Assembly: GCF_001440475.1 (NCBI RefSeq)
Contig: NZ_LLYB01000131.1
Location: forward strand, 57,643-98,490
DNA: 40,848 nucleotides
From: Bradyrhizobium lablabi
Lineage (GTDB): Bacteria; Pseudomonadota; Alphaproteobacteria; Rhizobiales; Xanthobacteraceae
Direction: 5' to 3'
This document shows positions 16,636 to 24,510 of the stretch, piece after piece. Both the position numbers and the translations under genes were made by a program. Every line of letters starts with the position of its first letter. Position 1 is the stretch's first letter. The notes beneath the pieces were generated by a model. The model had not been told where the DNA came from. It worked only from the letters and a program-made list of their open reading frames with translations, and did not search any database.

Positions 16636-17061
16636 ATGACGGGTGAGCCGGGAGCGGGCGGGCCGCGACCACTGGGCGAGATCGCCAGCTATCACGCCCA
16701 TATCTATTACGATCCGGCGACCACACGGGCCGAGGCCGAGCAATTGCGCACCTGGATCGGCGAGCGCTTCTCGGTCACGCTCGGGCGCTGGCACGACGTC
16801 AAGGTCGGGCCGCACGACCAGGCCATGTACCAGGTCGCCTTTGCCCGCGAGATATTCCCTGAACTGGTGCCCTGGCTGATGCTCAACCATGGCAAGTTGA
16901 GTGTTCTGGTGCATCCGAATACAACCAATCCGCGCCGGGACCATCAGGCCGATCCGATCTGGATCGGGCCGGCGCTCGCAGTGCATGCCGACAAGCTGCC
17001 GGAGCACGCTGAGATGGAGCAGGCGCCGGTGCCGAATACCAATCCGGTTCTGCGGCCCTGA
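16636..17061 (+). CDS. DOPA 4,5-dioxygenase-like protein
   Basis: The 141-residue product has the DOPA 4,5-dioxygenase domain pattern: YHAHIYYDP with His20 and His22, a central RWHDVKVGPHDQAMYQVAF, WLMLNHGKLSVLVHPNT and a following RRDHQADPIWIG. The family is named for fungal DOPA extradiol cleavage; bacterial members are small and mostly untested. ATG at 16636 is preferred over TTG at 16585 because the family's N-terminus is short. It is the last gene of the SDR-BVMO operon and, if active, would provide ring-opening chemistry. Function here is inferred from fold only. Confidence 0.82.
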   Translation: MTGEPGAGGPRPLGEIASYHAHIYYDPATTRAEAEQLRTWIGERFSVTLGRWHDVKVGPHDQAMYQVAFAREIFPELVPWLMLNHGKLSVLVHPNTTNPRRDHQADPIWIGPALAVHADKLPEHAEMEQAPVPNTNPVLRP

Positions 17062-17209
17062 GCGGTGCCCCGCCGGTGCGGCTTGGTGGATTCACTATCA
17101 GAAGGCTTGAACCTGCGAATTGCGCCGGCCATGATGGCGGCCAATACTTGTCTCGATTATGCCTTACTTTGGTTTGCATTATGGTGGGACTTATTCGGTG
17201 AATCCTTTA

Positions 17210-17227
17210 GGAATCAGACGTGATTCC
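17210..17227. promoter_or_regulatory. Inverted repeat upstream of the L,D-transpeptidase-like gene
   Basis: GGAATCA-gacg-TGATTCC is a perfect 7-bp inverted repeat ending 22 bases before the ATG at 17250. It is a candidate operator or a leader hairpin. Nothing else recognisable lies in 17062-17209. Confidence 0.3.
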
Positions 17228-17249
17228 GAAAGCGCCGAGCCGGGGGTAG

Positions 17250-18242
17250 ATGGGTAAACGTACGACCAGCGCAGCCGGGCCTGCTTCGCGCCCGCGTACC
17301 CGATTGTACCGTGAAGCGACGTTCGGCGTCGCGGCGCTCGCTATCGCATTGGGGCTGGCCGCCTGGGTGACCGATTTCGATGTGACCCGCTGGATCGATC
17401 CCGCGTCCGCCAACGTCCCCAGCACAACCTCGTTCGACGAGCGTTTCGGTCCGTCCTCGGTCCGCCGTTCGCTGGCCATCAACTACCCCTCGCGTCCCGT
17501 CGTACGCCAGCAACGCGCTGACTTCGAGGCGGAGTTCGGGCATATCGAAAGCCAGTTGGGCGGACCATTGCGGGAGCAGGCTGTCCAGCCCGAGCCCGAG
17601 CAGCCTGCGCCGTCAGTTGAAGTCGCGATTCCCTTGCCGAGATCCCGGCCGGTCCTGGCCAATCTTCAGTCCATGAGAAACGATCCGCCGACGGTCTCGG
17701 CTGACAATCGCACGATGTTCGAGAAGCTTGCCGACCTGGTGCCGATGCGCTTCTCGCTGGCATCGCTGACGCCGGGCGACGGGCTGCTCGGCGAGCGCAA
17801 GGATCTGGGAGCGCTTGGCTTCGACGGTCAGACCGCTGTCTACGACATTTCGGCTCGTACGGTGTACTTGCCCAACGGCACCAGGCTCGAGGCACATTCC
17901 GGGCTCGGCAGCCTGATGGACAATCCGGCGCATGTCGATCAGCGCATGGTCGGCGCAACGCCGCCGAACGTCTACGATCTGAAGCCGCGCGAGAAACTGT
18001 TTCATGGCGTCGCGGCATTGCGCATGACGCCGGTCGGCGAAAACGAAATGCATGGGCGAAACGGCCTGCTCGTCCACAGCTACCTGCTCGGCCCCAACGG
18101 CGATTCCAACGGCTGCGTCTCGATCAAGGATTATGACAGGTTCCTGCAGGCCTACCGGAACGGCGAGGTGAAGCGGCTGGTCGTCGTGCCGAGCCTTCGC
18201 GAAGGCCTGACCGCGTCGCGGCGCTCACCGTCCCCGTCATGA
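17250..18242 (+). CDS. DUF2778 L,D-transpeptidase-like membrane-anchored protein
   Basis: The 330-residue protein has one N-terminal membrane segment (FGVAALAIALGLAAWV, about residues 26-42), a proline-rich periplasmic linker, and a C-terminal DUF2778/YkuD-like domain. The catalytic pair is visible as His276 in LLVHSYLLGPNG and Cys289 in SNGCVSIKDYDRF. DUF2778 includes the Tlde1 effectors of type VI secretion, which alter peptidoglycan peptides. This protein instead has a membrane anchor, and no secretion genes are near, so a cell-wall modification role is more likely. Its stop overlaps the next start (ATGA). Confidence 0.82.
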   Translation: MGKRTTSAAGPASRPRTRLYREATFGVAALAIALGLAAWVTDFDVTRWIDPASANVPSTTSFDERFGPSSVRRSLAINYPSRPVVRQQRADFEAEFGHIESQLGGPLREQAVQPEPEQPAPSVEVAIPLPRSRPVLANLQSMRNDPPTVSADNRTMFEKLADLVPMRFSLASLTPGDGLLGERKDLGALGFDGQTAVYDISARTVYLPNGTRLEAHSGLGSLMDNPAHVDQRMVGATPPNVYDLKPREKLFHGVAALRMTPVGENEMHGRNGLLVHSYLLGPNGDSNGCVSIKDYDRFLQAYRNGEVKRLVVVPSLREGLTASRRSPSPS

Positions 18243-18508
18243 CTTCGGTCGCCGGCGACGTCGCCGATTCCGACACGCCGCTGCGGGCGGTATTCAAGAT
18301 CAACCTGAACGGCAAGACGGTGTCGATCGCCACCGTCGGTCAGGCCTATCGTTTCATCACCAATCTCTCTTCGGTCGAATGGATCGAATTCCGCGCGCTG
18401 CACGCCGATGCTGTTAGTGCACTGCAAGGCGCCGCCGATAATGCGATGCTGACCGTGCAGGCGACCAACGCGCTGCGTGCGCTGTTCGTTCGCGCCAGGC
18501 TGTTGTGA
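18239..18508 (+). CDS. Small DUF982-like protein
   Basis: The 89-residue product has a mixed beta-alpha layout: FKINLNGKTVSIATVGQAYRFITNL, then a tryptophan-containing turn, then a helix with paired alanines (HADAVSALQGAADN and ATNALRALFVRARLL). This resembles DUF982, a family of small rhizobial proteins of unknown function, but I rate the match as tentative. It starts within the stop of the DUF2778 gene and so is translationally coupled to it. Codon use is like its neighbours, supporting a real gene. No catalytic residues are evident. Confidence 0.65.
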   Translation: MTSVAGDVADSDTPLRAVFKINLNGKTVSIATVGQAYRFITNLSSVEWIEFRALHADAVSALQGAADNAMLTVQATNALRALFVRARLL

Positions 18509-18619
18509 CGGCGCCGGGCCGTCCACTAACGCCCTCGGTCTACCCGGCTTGTCAGCTTATGCCCGGCGTGGCTATGTCTCAGGAACGCCTGAGAAATATG
18601 GCCGAAGGAAAACGTCCGC

Positions 18620-19228
18620 ATGCCCCGAAGTGACGCCGAGATTGAAGACGATCGCCTGGTCCGGGAATTGCTGCAGAACTGGGCGATCTGGCGCGATGCC
18701 GGAGACTGGGAGCGTTTCCGCACCGTCTGGCATCCCGACGGCCGCATGATGGCGACCTGGACGCAGGGCACCGGCGACGAGTTCATCGAAATCAGCAAGC
18801 AGGCCTGGGCCAAGGGCGTCAGCATCCTGCATTTCCTCGGCGGCATTTCGGTCGATCTCGCCGGAAACCGGGCGATCTCGCAGACCAAGATGACGATCTC
18901 GCAGCGCGCCGAGGTCGAAGGCGTGCTGTGCGACGTGCTCTGCACCGGGCGGTTTTACGACTTCCTCGAAAAGCGGGAAGGGCGGTGGGGGATCGTGCTG
19001 CGCCAGCCGATCTATGAGAAGGACCGCATGGACCCCGTCACGCCGGGGACGGCGCCGGTCCTGGACAAGGCTCTCCTCGAGCAATTCCCTCACGGCTACC
19101 GGCACCTCGCTTATTTGCAGACCCGTATCGGCTACACGGTCAAGCGCGACATGCCGGGCCTGAAAGGGCCCGAAGTCGAGGCATTGTATGCGCGGGGCGC
19201 GGCGTGGCTGAAAGGTAATCCGATCTAG
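18620..19228 (+). CDS. SnoaL-like / NTF2-fold protein
   Basis: The 202-residue product begins with an NTF2-like pattern: DDRLVRELLQNWAIWRDAGDWERFRTVWHPDGRM, followed by a cone-shaped-fold region (EFIEISKQAWAKGVSILHFLGG). SnoaL-like proteins include cyclases, isomerases and dehydratases as well as non-enzymatic binders. The gene stands alone between the DUF2778 pair and a small ORF, so context gives no substrate. The start at 18620 fits a normal N-terminus. The length is slightly above the minimal domain because of a C-terminal extension after residue 140. Confidence 0.8.
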   Translation: MPRSDAEIEDDRLVRELLQNWAIWRDAGDWERFRTVWHPDGRMMATWTQGTGDEFIEISKQAWAKGVSILHFLGGISVDLAGNRAISQTKMTISQRAEVEGVLCDVLCTGRFYDFLEKREGRWGIVLRQPIYEKDRMDPVTPGTAPVLDKALLEQFPHGYRHLAYLQTRIGYTVKRDMPGLKGPEVEALYARGAAWLKGNPI

Positions 19229-19338
19229 GTTATCTGGCTGCGCGGTGCCCTGCACCGTCACGACCCTTGACGTGGATCAAAGAAACCATCCAGCGCCGGG
19301 GGGCAGCATGAAAGCATCACCTATGGCAGGGGATGCGT

Positions 19339-19548
19339 ATGGCGAGTCACCTGGAGTTGAGTTCGCGAGCAGCACTTTGCAGACTGCTCGCGCAGCGCGA
19401 ACCGGACAGCAAGGTCTATTGGCTGGCTGAGGCTGAAAACTGGTCGCGTCTTTCCCGTGAACCCATCGATCTGCAACGAACGGGCCGTGAAGACGACCCG
19501 CTCGAACAGTTTCTGGCTCGGATCGGCAGCCGCCTGGGTCTTAGCTGA
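19339..19548 (+). CDS. Small conserved protein of unknown function
   Basis: The 69-residue product (SSRAALCRLLAQREP and WLAEAENWSRLSREP) matches a pattern I recall from many Bradyrhizobium small proteins, where an alpha-helical stretch is followed by the AENWSRLS box. No function is known to me. ATG at 19339 is preferred over 19333 because GGGG at 19329-19332 is then well spaced. The 3' end overlaps by 8 bases the convergent gene's stop at 19541. Confidence 0.62.
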   Translation: MASHLELSSRAALCRLLAQREPDSKVYWLAEAENWSRLSREPIDLQRTGREDDPLEQFLARIGSRLGLS

Positions 19549-20581
19549 TCTCCTTGCGCACGGTCGCCGCTGCATCGCACATCGCCTTCAGCTTTCCGAA
19601 CGCGACATGGCGCGGCATGTATTTCATGCCGCAATCGGGCGCGACGACGAGGCGCTCCGCGGCGACGTGCTTCAGCCCGTTGCGAATCCGGCCCGCCACC
19701 ACGTCGGCGGTTTCGATCTCGGGATTGCCGAGGTCGAGCACGCCAAGCATGATCTTCTTCGACGACAGGTCCTTGAGCACGCCGAGATCGAGTTTTGGCT
19801 GCGCCGCCTCGATCGAAATCTGCTCGGCGCTGGTGTCGGCGAGTTCGGCGAGGAAGGAATAACCGGCCGGCTTGGTCGAGCCGGGGACAACCGCGGCATA
19901 GCCGAAACACAGGTGCACCACGGTCGGCACGGTGATGCCCTGCAGGGCACGGTTGATCGCCTTGACCGCGTAGCGCCGGGCGAGGTCCGGATTGTTGCGC
20001 ACCCAGGGCTCGTCAAGCTGGATCACGTCGGCGCCGGCCTTCTGCAGGTCGAGCGCTTCGGCGTTGACGGCTTCGGCAAACGCCATCGCCAGCTCTTCGT
20101 CGTCCTTGTAGAACTCGTTCTTGGCCTGCTGGCTCATCGTGAACGGGCCGGGCAGGGTGATCTTGGCCGCACGGTCGGTGTTCTTGCGCAGGAATTCCAT
20201 GTCGTGCCGCTCGACCGGGCCGCGGCGCTTCACCGGGCCGACCACGCGCGGCACCGGCGTCTCGTGGCCGCTGCGCGACGTGATCATCGCCGGCTTTTCG
20301 TCGTCGATGCCCTCCAGCGCGGTGGCAAAACGATTCGAATAGCTTTCGCGGCGGATTTCGCCGTCGGTCACGATATCGATGCCGGCCCGCTCCATGTCCC
20401 TGATCGCAACAATTGTAGCGTCGTCCTGTGCCTCCTCCAGATGTTCGGCCGGCAGGCGCCACATCGCATGCAGGCGCGTGCGCGGCACCACTTTCGACAG
20501 CATCGCGCGATCGACCAGCCATTCCGGCTGCGGGTAGCTGCCGACGACCGTGGTCGGCAACAGATGCTTGGGCAGGTTCAT
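19541..20581 (-). CDS. MetE-core-like zinc methyl/alkyltransferase
   Basis: The 346-residue protein is related to the C-terminal catalytic domain of cobalamin-independent methionine synthase and lacks the N-terminal MetE half. Likely zinc ligands are His223 and Cys225 (VVHLCFGYA), Glu258 and Cys317 (VAPDCGMKY). LPTTVVGSYPQPEW at the start and IQLDEPW near 190 are family marks. Relatives include core methionine synthases and epoxyalkane:coenzyme M transferase, all of which alkylate a zinc-bound thiol. GGAGG precedes the ATG at 20581, and the FAH gene ends 37 bases upstream, so it is the last gene of the ABC-CE4-FAH operon. Methionine synthesis from homocysteine is possible but the operon suggests a catabolic thiol transfer. 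Confidence 0.85.
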   Translation of the reverse strand: MNLPKHLLPTTVVGSYPQPEWLVDRAMLSKVVPRTRLHAMWRLPAEHLEEAQDDATIVAIRDMERAGIDIVTDGEIRRESYSNRFATALEGIDDEKPAMITSRSGHETPVPRVVGPVKRRGPVERHDMEFLRKNTDRAAKITLPGPFTMSQQAKNEFYKDDEELAMAFAEAVNAEALDLQKAGADVIQLDEPWVRNNPDLARRYAVKAINRALQGITVPTVVHLCFGYAAVVPGSTKPAGYSFLAELADTSAEQISIEAAQPKLDLGVLKDLSSKKIMLGVLDLGNPEIETADVVAGRIRNGLKHVAAERLVVAPDCGMKYMPRHVAFGKLKAMCDAAATVRKEIS

Positions 20582-20618
20582 GATTGCCTCCTTGCTCTTT
20601 TTATTGTGACTAGGCCCA

Positions 20619-21488
20619 TCAGGCCGCGCGAGTTGCAGTTGCCGCGACCTCGTCCTTGACCGGATTGCGCAGCACGCCGATGCCGGACACTTCAACCTCG
20701 ACCACGTCGCCACCCTTCATCCAGAGCGGCGGCGTGCGATAGGCGCCGACGCCGCCGGTGGTGCCGGTGACGATGACGTCGCCAGGGACCAGCTCGGTGA
20801 AGGTCGAGCAATAGGCGATCAGGGCGGGGACATCGAAGACGAGGTCCGAGATCGGCGCGGCCTGCACCTCGACGCCGTTGAGGCGGGTGGCGATGGTCTG
20901 CTTGGAGATGTCGGGGATTTCATCCGTCGTGACCATCCACGGCCCGAATCCGCCGGTGCCGACGAAGTTCTTGCCCGGCGCGAATTGCGAGGTGTGGCGC
21001 TGCCAGTCGCGAATGCTGCCGTCATTGTAGCAGGCATAGCCCGCGACATGCGCGAGTGCCTCTTCGCGCGAAATCCGCCGGCCGGCCTTGCCGATGATGA
21101 CGGCCATCTCGCCTTCATAGTCGAACCGCTCCGACTCCAGCGGCCGGATCATCGGCTGGCCGCTGCCGACCTGGCTGTTGGCAAAGCGGGTGAAGATCAT
21201 CGGATGCGGCGGGGTGGGGTGGCCGCTTTCGGCAAGATGCGTGGCATAGTTGACGCCGATGCAGAAGATCTTGTCCGGATCGGGCACCGTCGGCAGCAGC
21301 TCGATTTCGGCAAATGCGTAGTCTGGACGCTCGCACTGCAGGGCCTTCAGTTCGCCGAGCAATCCCCGTGCGAGCAGTGACTTCAGCGTCGGAACCGTCT
21401 TCAGCCGCTTCCCGGCATCGATGATGCCCGTGTTTGTGACCAGGCCATAGGTTGCGGTCTGGCCTGCCTTGAAACTCGCGATCTTCAT
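20619..21488 (-). CDS. Fumarylacetoacetate hydrolase (FAH) family protein
   Basis: The 289-residue enzyme has the FAH fold. KIFCIGVNYATHLAES opens the catalytic domain near residue 80. The metal-binding acidic residues are in FDYEGEMAVIIG, and the region GYACYNDGSIRDWQ and the late VIVTGTTGGVG are typical. Family members hydrolyse C-C bonds in acylpyruvates or isomerise/decarboxylate ring-cleavage products such as oxo-hepta-ene-dioates. ATG at 21488 overlaps the TGA of the upstream deacetylase (ATGA), showing translational coupling. The substrate is not predictable from sequence. Confidence 0.92.
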   Translation of the reverse strand: MKIASFKAGQTATYGLVTNTGIIDAGKRLKTVPTLKSLLARGLLGELKALQCERPDYAFAEIELLPTVPDPDKIFCIGVNYATHLAESGHPTPPHPMIFTRFANSQVGSGQPMIRPLESERFDYEGEMAVIIGKAGRRISREEALAHVAGYACYNDGSIRDWQRHTSQFAPGKNFVGTGGFGPWMVTTDEIPDISKQTIATRLNGVEVQAAPISDLVFDVPALIAYCSTFTELVPGDVIVTGTTGGVGAYRTPPLWMKGGDVVEVEVSGIGVLRNPVKDEVAATATRAA

Positions 21489-22150
21489 GGTGTGACACTC
21501 TCTTCGATGTTGGAAACGTAGGGATGGATGGGCCGCACGATCTCGCCCGATCGGATCGGGACGCAATCAGGCGGAAAGTCCTGGTGGAAACGCGCGCCGG
21601 CTTTCGCGGCGCGGTCGACAAAGCGTTCGAGGTGATCCATCGCGCCGCTGGGGAGATCGTGCAGCACCATCAGGCTCCACGGCTGCGAGCGGCATTGTTC
21701 GATGGCCCGATCGGCCCAGCCGTCCGGATCATCCCAGTCGCGCGGGATGGCGTTCCAGAGCACGACGCTCAGCTTGTTGCGGATGAGGTAATCGACGACG
21801 GAAGGTTTTAATAGCCGGTCGTCGAGATTGCCGCCGCCGCCGAATGGCCGGAACCAGCGATGCGCGTGGGCGAGGTCGCCGATTGCATCTTGCGTCCGGC
21901 CGATCTCGTTGCGTGCCGCTTCCGGATCACGTTGTTGCCCGAGCGGCACCGAATGCGTAAAGGTGTGATTGCCGATCCAGTGGCCCTCATCGTGCGCGCG
22001 CCTCGCGAGATGGCGGCGTTCGGGGTCACCAAGCTTTTCGCCGATCACGAAGAAGGTCGTCCTGATGCCGCGTTCGCGCAAGGTATCGAGCACGCGCGGT
22101 GTGGCGCCGGGCTCGGGACCATTGTCGAATGTCAGCGTCAGGTCGAACAC
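21485..22150 (-). CDS. CE4 polysaccharide-deacetylase-like protein
   Basis: The 221-residue NodB/CE4-fold protein has motif 1 as TFDNGP (Asp9 present, second position Asn10 instead of Asp), motif 2 as GNHTFTHS (His62, His66), motif 3 as WFRPFGG and a late VLHDLP. Asp9 is the expected catalytic base; Asn replaces a usual metal ligand. No signal peptide is present, so it should act in the cytoplasm, unlike true polysaccharide deacetylases. GTG at 22150 is chosen because GGAGCG precedes it and homology starts there; upstream frame runs into the permease gene. It is flanked by ABC permease and FAH genes, so a small amide or N-acyl compound is a likelier substrate. Confidence 0.85.
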   Translation of the reverse strand: MFDLTLTFDNGPEPGATPRVLDTLRERGIRTTFFVIGEKLGDPERRHLARRAHDEGHWIGNHTFTHSVPLGQQRDPEAARNEIGRTQDAIGDLAHAHRWFRPFGGGGNLDDRLLKPSVVDYLIRNKLSVVLWNAIPRDWDDPDGWADRAIEQCRSQPWSLMVLHDLPSGAMDHLERFVDRAAKAGARFHQDFPPDCVPIRSGEIVRPIHPYVSNIEESVTP

Positions 22151-22160
22151 GTTCGCTCCG

Positions 22161-22961
22161 TCAGGTTGCTGGCTGCAGGCCAGTCGGTGCGATTTCGCCG
22201 GCGGCGTCTTGTCCGGCGCGCGTGCCGGTCTGCCAGATCGCAGCCTTGCGCTCGATCCATTTGATCGCGGCGTTGAAAGCGATCGCCATCGCCAGCACCA
22301 AGAGCACGCCGGCGAACACATGCGGGCTGTCGAGAATGGTACGGTAGCGCGAGATCAGATAGCCGATGCCGGCCGACGAAATCAGCATTTCCGACACCAC
22401 CACGCCGACGATGACGAGCGCGCCGCCGACGCGCAAGCCCGACAGCACGGTCGGGATTGCGGCCGGAATGATTACCCGAACCAGCCGCTGGCTCAGCGTC
22501 GCGCCCATGCTGCGCGCAGCCAGCAGCAATTGCGGATCGATGGTCTGAATGCCGGCGGCGGTCGCCAGCATGGTCGGCAGGAAGCCGTAGATCGAGGCGA
22601 ATGCGATCTTGGATTCCGAGCCGATGCCGAGCCACACCGTGAAGACGGGATAGAGGATGACCAGCGGCACCGCATAGAGGCTCGAGACCATCGGCATGAT
22701 CAGGATGCGCGGCCGCGGCAGGCTGCCGACGATGGCGCCCAGCAAAATGCCGCCCCCGCAGGCGAACGCCATCGAGATCGCGACCTCATAGAGCGTGACG
22801 GCAAGGGCATGGCCGTATTCGCCGGCCTCGTTCCATCCGGCCGCGAGCGTCGAGGACAGCGATGGCAGGAACAATTCGGGAATGAGGCCTGCGCGCGGCA
22901 GGAACTCCCATAGCGCGATCAGGGCTACGACGATCAATCTGCGAAGCGTTGCGGCGCTCAT
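22161..22961 (-). CDS. ABC transporter permease (SsuC/TauC type)
   Basis: The 266-residue inner-membrane permease is of the nitrate/sulfonate/taurine class. It has about six hydrophobic segments and a conserved loop with the EAA-like sequence AARSMGATLSQRLVRVIIPAAIPTVLSGLR. It is the second permease of the operon, after the ATPase gene; the pair of distinct permeases implies a heterodimeric channel or two alternative complexes. Its ATG lies 7 bases after the ATPase stop, and its stop lies 10 bases before the deacetylase start. Confidence 0.93.
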   Translation of the reverse strand: MSAATLRRLIVVALIALWEFLPRAGLIPELFLPSLSSTLAAGWNEAGEYGHALAVTLYEVAISMAFACGGGILLGAIVGSLPRPRILIMPMVSSLYAVPLVILYPVFTVWLGIGSESKIAFASIYGFLPTMLATAAGIQTIDPQLLLAARSMGATLSQRLVRVIIPAAIPTVLSGLRVGGALVIVGVVVSEMLISSAGIGYLISRYRTILDSPHVFAGVLLVLAMAIAFNAAIKWIERKAAIWQTGTRAGQDAAGEIAPTGLQPAT

Positions 22962-22968
22962 GTCAGCC

Positions 22969-23781
22969 TCACGCCGATTTGCGGATATGCCGCCAGATGC
23001 GGTCGCGCAGGCTGCCGAACGCGTCGCCGCTCAGCATCTCATAGGTGCGCGGTCGCGGCAGCGAGACCTGCAGATGATCGACGATGCGGCCGGGCCGCGG
23101 CGACATCACGATCACCTCGTCGGCGAGATAGACCGCTTCCGTCAGGCTGTGGGTGACGAACACCACCGTCTTGCCGGTCGCGGCCCAGATCCGCAGCAGT
23201 TCGTCGCCCATGGTCATGCGGGTCTGCTCGTCGAGCGCCGCGAAGGGTTCGTCCATCAGCAGCACCGGCGGGTCCTGCACCAGGCCGCGCGCGATCGAGA
23301 CACGCTGCTTCATCCCGCCGGACAGTTCGTGCGGATGGCGCTTGCCGAAGCCGTCGAGGCCCACGAGCTTCAGGGCATCCTGCGCTCTGGCACGGCGATC
23401 GCTTTTGGTGACGCCGCGCAGCGCCAGCGGGAACTCGACGTTCTCTTCCGCTGTCAGCCACGGAAACAGGCTGGCTTCCTGAAACACCACGCCGACCCGG
23501 TTCGGATCGGGCTCGGGAATCGGCGCGCCTGAGATGGTGATGGTGCCTGAGGTCTGCTGGCGCAGGCCGGCCATCATCATCAGGAGCGTGGACTTGCCGC
23601 ACCCGCTCGGGCCGACCAGAACGACGAAGCGGCCGGGCTTGACGTCGAGCGAGACGTTCTCCAGCGCGACGACGTCCTGCGTCGTGGTCTTGAAGACCTG
23701 CCCGACATTGCGGACCTCGATCGCGCCGGCCGGCTTCAGCGGGGTTATGTTCGCCAATGGCTGCATCGTGTTTCCACCCAT
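22969..23781 (-). CDS. ABC transporter ATP-binding protein (SsuB/TauB type)
   Basis: The 270-residue ATPase has Walker A GPSGCGKST, Q-loop VFQEASLFPW, signature LSGGMKQR, Walker B VLLMDEPFAALD and H-loop VTHS, all intact. The C-terminal part is that of the sulfonate/nitrate importers. The start at 23781 overlaps the upstream permease gene by 37 bases; an in-frame ATG at 23766 would reduce this to 22 bases and is an equal candidate. It would power uptake of the ligand of the NMT1-like receptor encoded upstream. Confidence 0.95.
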   Translation of the reverse strand: MGGNTMQPLANITPLKPAGAIEVRNVGQVFKTTTQDVVALENVSLDVKPGRFVVLVGPSGCGKSTLLMMMAGLRQQTSGTITISGAPIPEPDPNRVGVVFQEASLFPWLTAEENVEFPLALRGVTKSDRRARAQDALKLVGLDGFGKRHPHELSGGMKQRVSIARGLVQDPPVLLMDEPFAALDEQTRMTMGDELLRIWAATGKTVVFVTHSLTEAVYLADEVIVMSPRPGRIVDHLQVSLPRPRTYEMLSGDAFGSLRDRIWRHIRKSA

Positions 23782-24500
23782 CTGACCAGTTCATTGAAGG
23801 CAATCGCGATCGCGGCGATCATCACCACGCCGGCCAGCAACTGCTTCATCTGGAAGTTTTCGCCCCAGGTCGCGATCTGGTGACCGATGCCGTCACGCGA
23901 GGCGTACATTTCGGCGAGGATGACGCCGGTGAGATTGAAGATCATCGAAATCCGCAGCGCTTCCAGCAGGACGGGAAGCATGCTCGGCAGGTAGACGCGG
24001 AAGGCGGTCTGGACAGGTGTCGCGCCATAGGAGCGGGCGACGGTCAGATGCTCGACCTTGACCGACTCGACCGCCGTCGTGGTCGACATGATCACGATGA
24101 AGATGGTCGAGAAGAAGCCGAAGCCAACCTTCTGCGAGAAGCCGACGCCGAACACCAGGATGAACATCGGCAGGAAGATCGATTTCGGAATGCTGAAGGC
24201 GAAGAACAGCAACGGTTTTGCCACGTCGGCAAAATAGCGGTTCTCCGCGATCAGGAAGCCGATCAGCGCGCCGACGGGAACGGCAAGCGCGAATGCGGTA
24301 GCCACCTCGCTGGCGGTGACCACGAGATCCTTCCGCACGCTCGCCCGCTGCAGCAGATCGCCAAGTGTAGCGAGCGTATCGGAAGCGGAGGGGAGCAGGC
24401 GCGGGTTGACGATGCCGGTTCGCGACAGGATTTCCCATATCGCAAACAGCGCCACCACGATGGCGACCCGCGTCGCCTTCACCGCAAATCCGCTTTGCAT
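23745..24500 (-). CDS. ABC transporter permease (SsuC/TauC type)
   Basis: The 251-residue membrane protein has the same fold as the other permease of the operon, but the two sequences differ clearly. The loop VARSYGATPVQTAFRVYLPSMLPVLLEALR is the ATPase-coupling EAA region. ATG at 24500 follows the binding-protein stop by 10 bases; a longer reading from 24569 would enter that gene. Two different permeases in one importer operon suggests a heterodimer. Confidence 0.93.
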   Translation of the reverse strand: MQSGFAVKATRVAIVVALFAIWEILSRTGIVNPRLLPSASDTLATLGDLLQRASVRKDLVVTASEVATAFALAVPVGALIGFLIAENRYFADVAKPLLFFAFSIPKSIFLPMFILVFGVGFSQKVGFGFFSTIFIVIMSTTTAVESVKVEHLTVARSYGATPVQTAFRVYLPSMLPVLLEALRISMIFNLTGVILAEMYASRDGIGHQIATWGENFQMKQLLAGVVMIAAIAIAFNELVRWVETRCSHWRT

Positions 24501-24510
24501 CGCGGTTGCC

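Noticed and set aside
19457..20659. 400-codon open frame on the plus strand
   Set aside because: Antisense shadow of the MetE-like gene, with no domain and no ribosome site.
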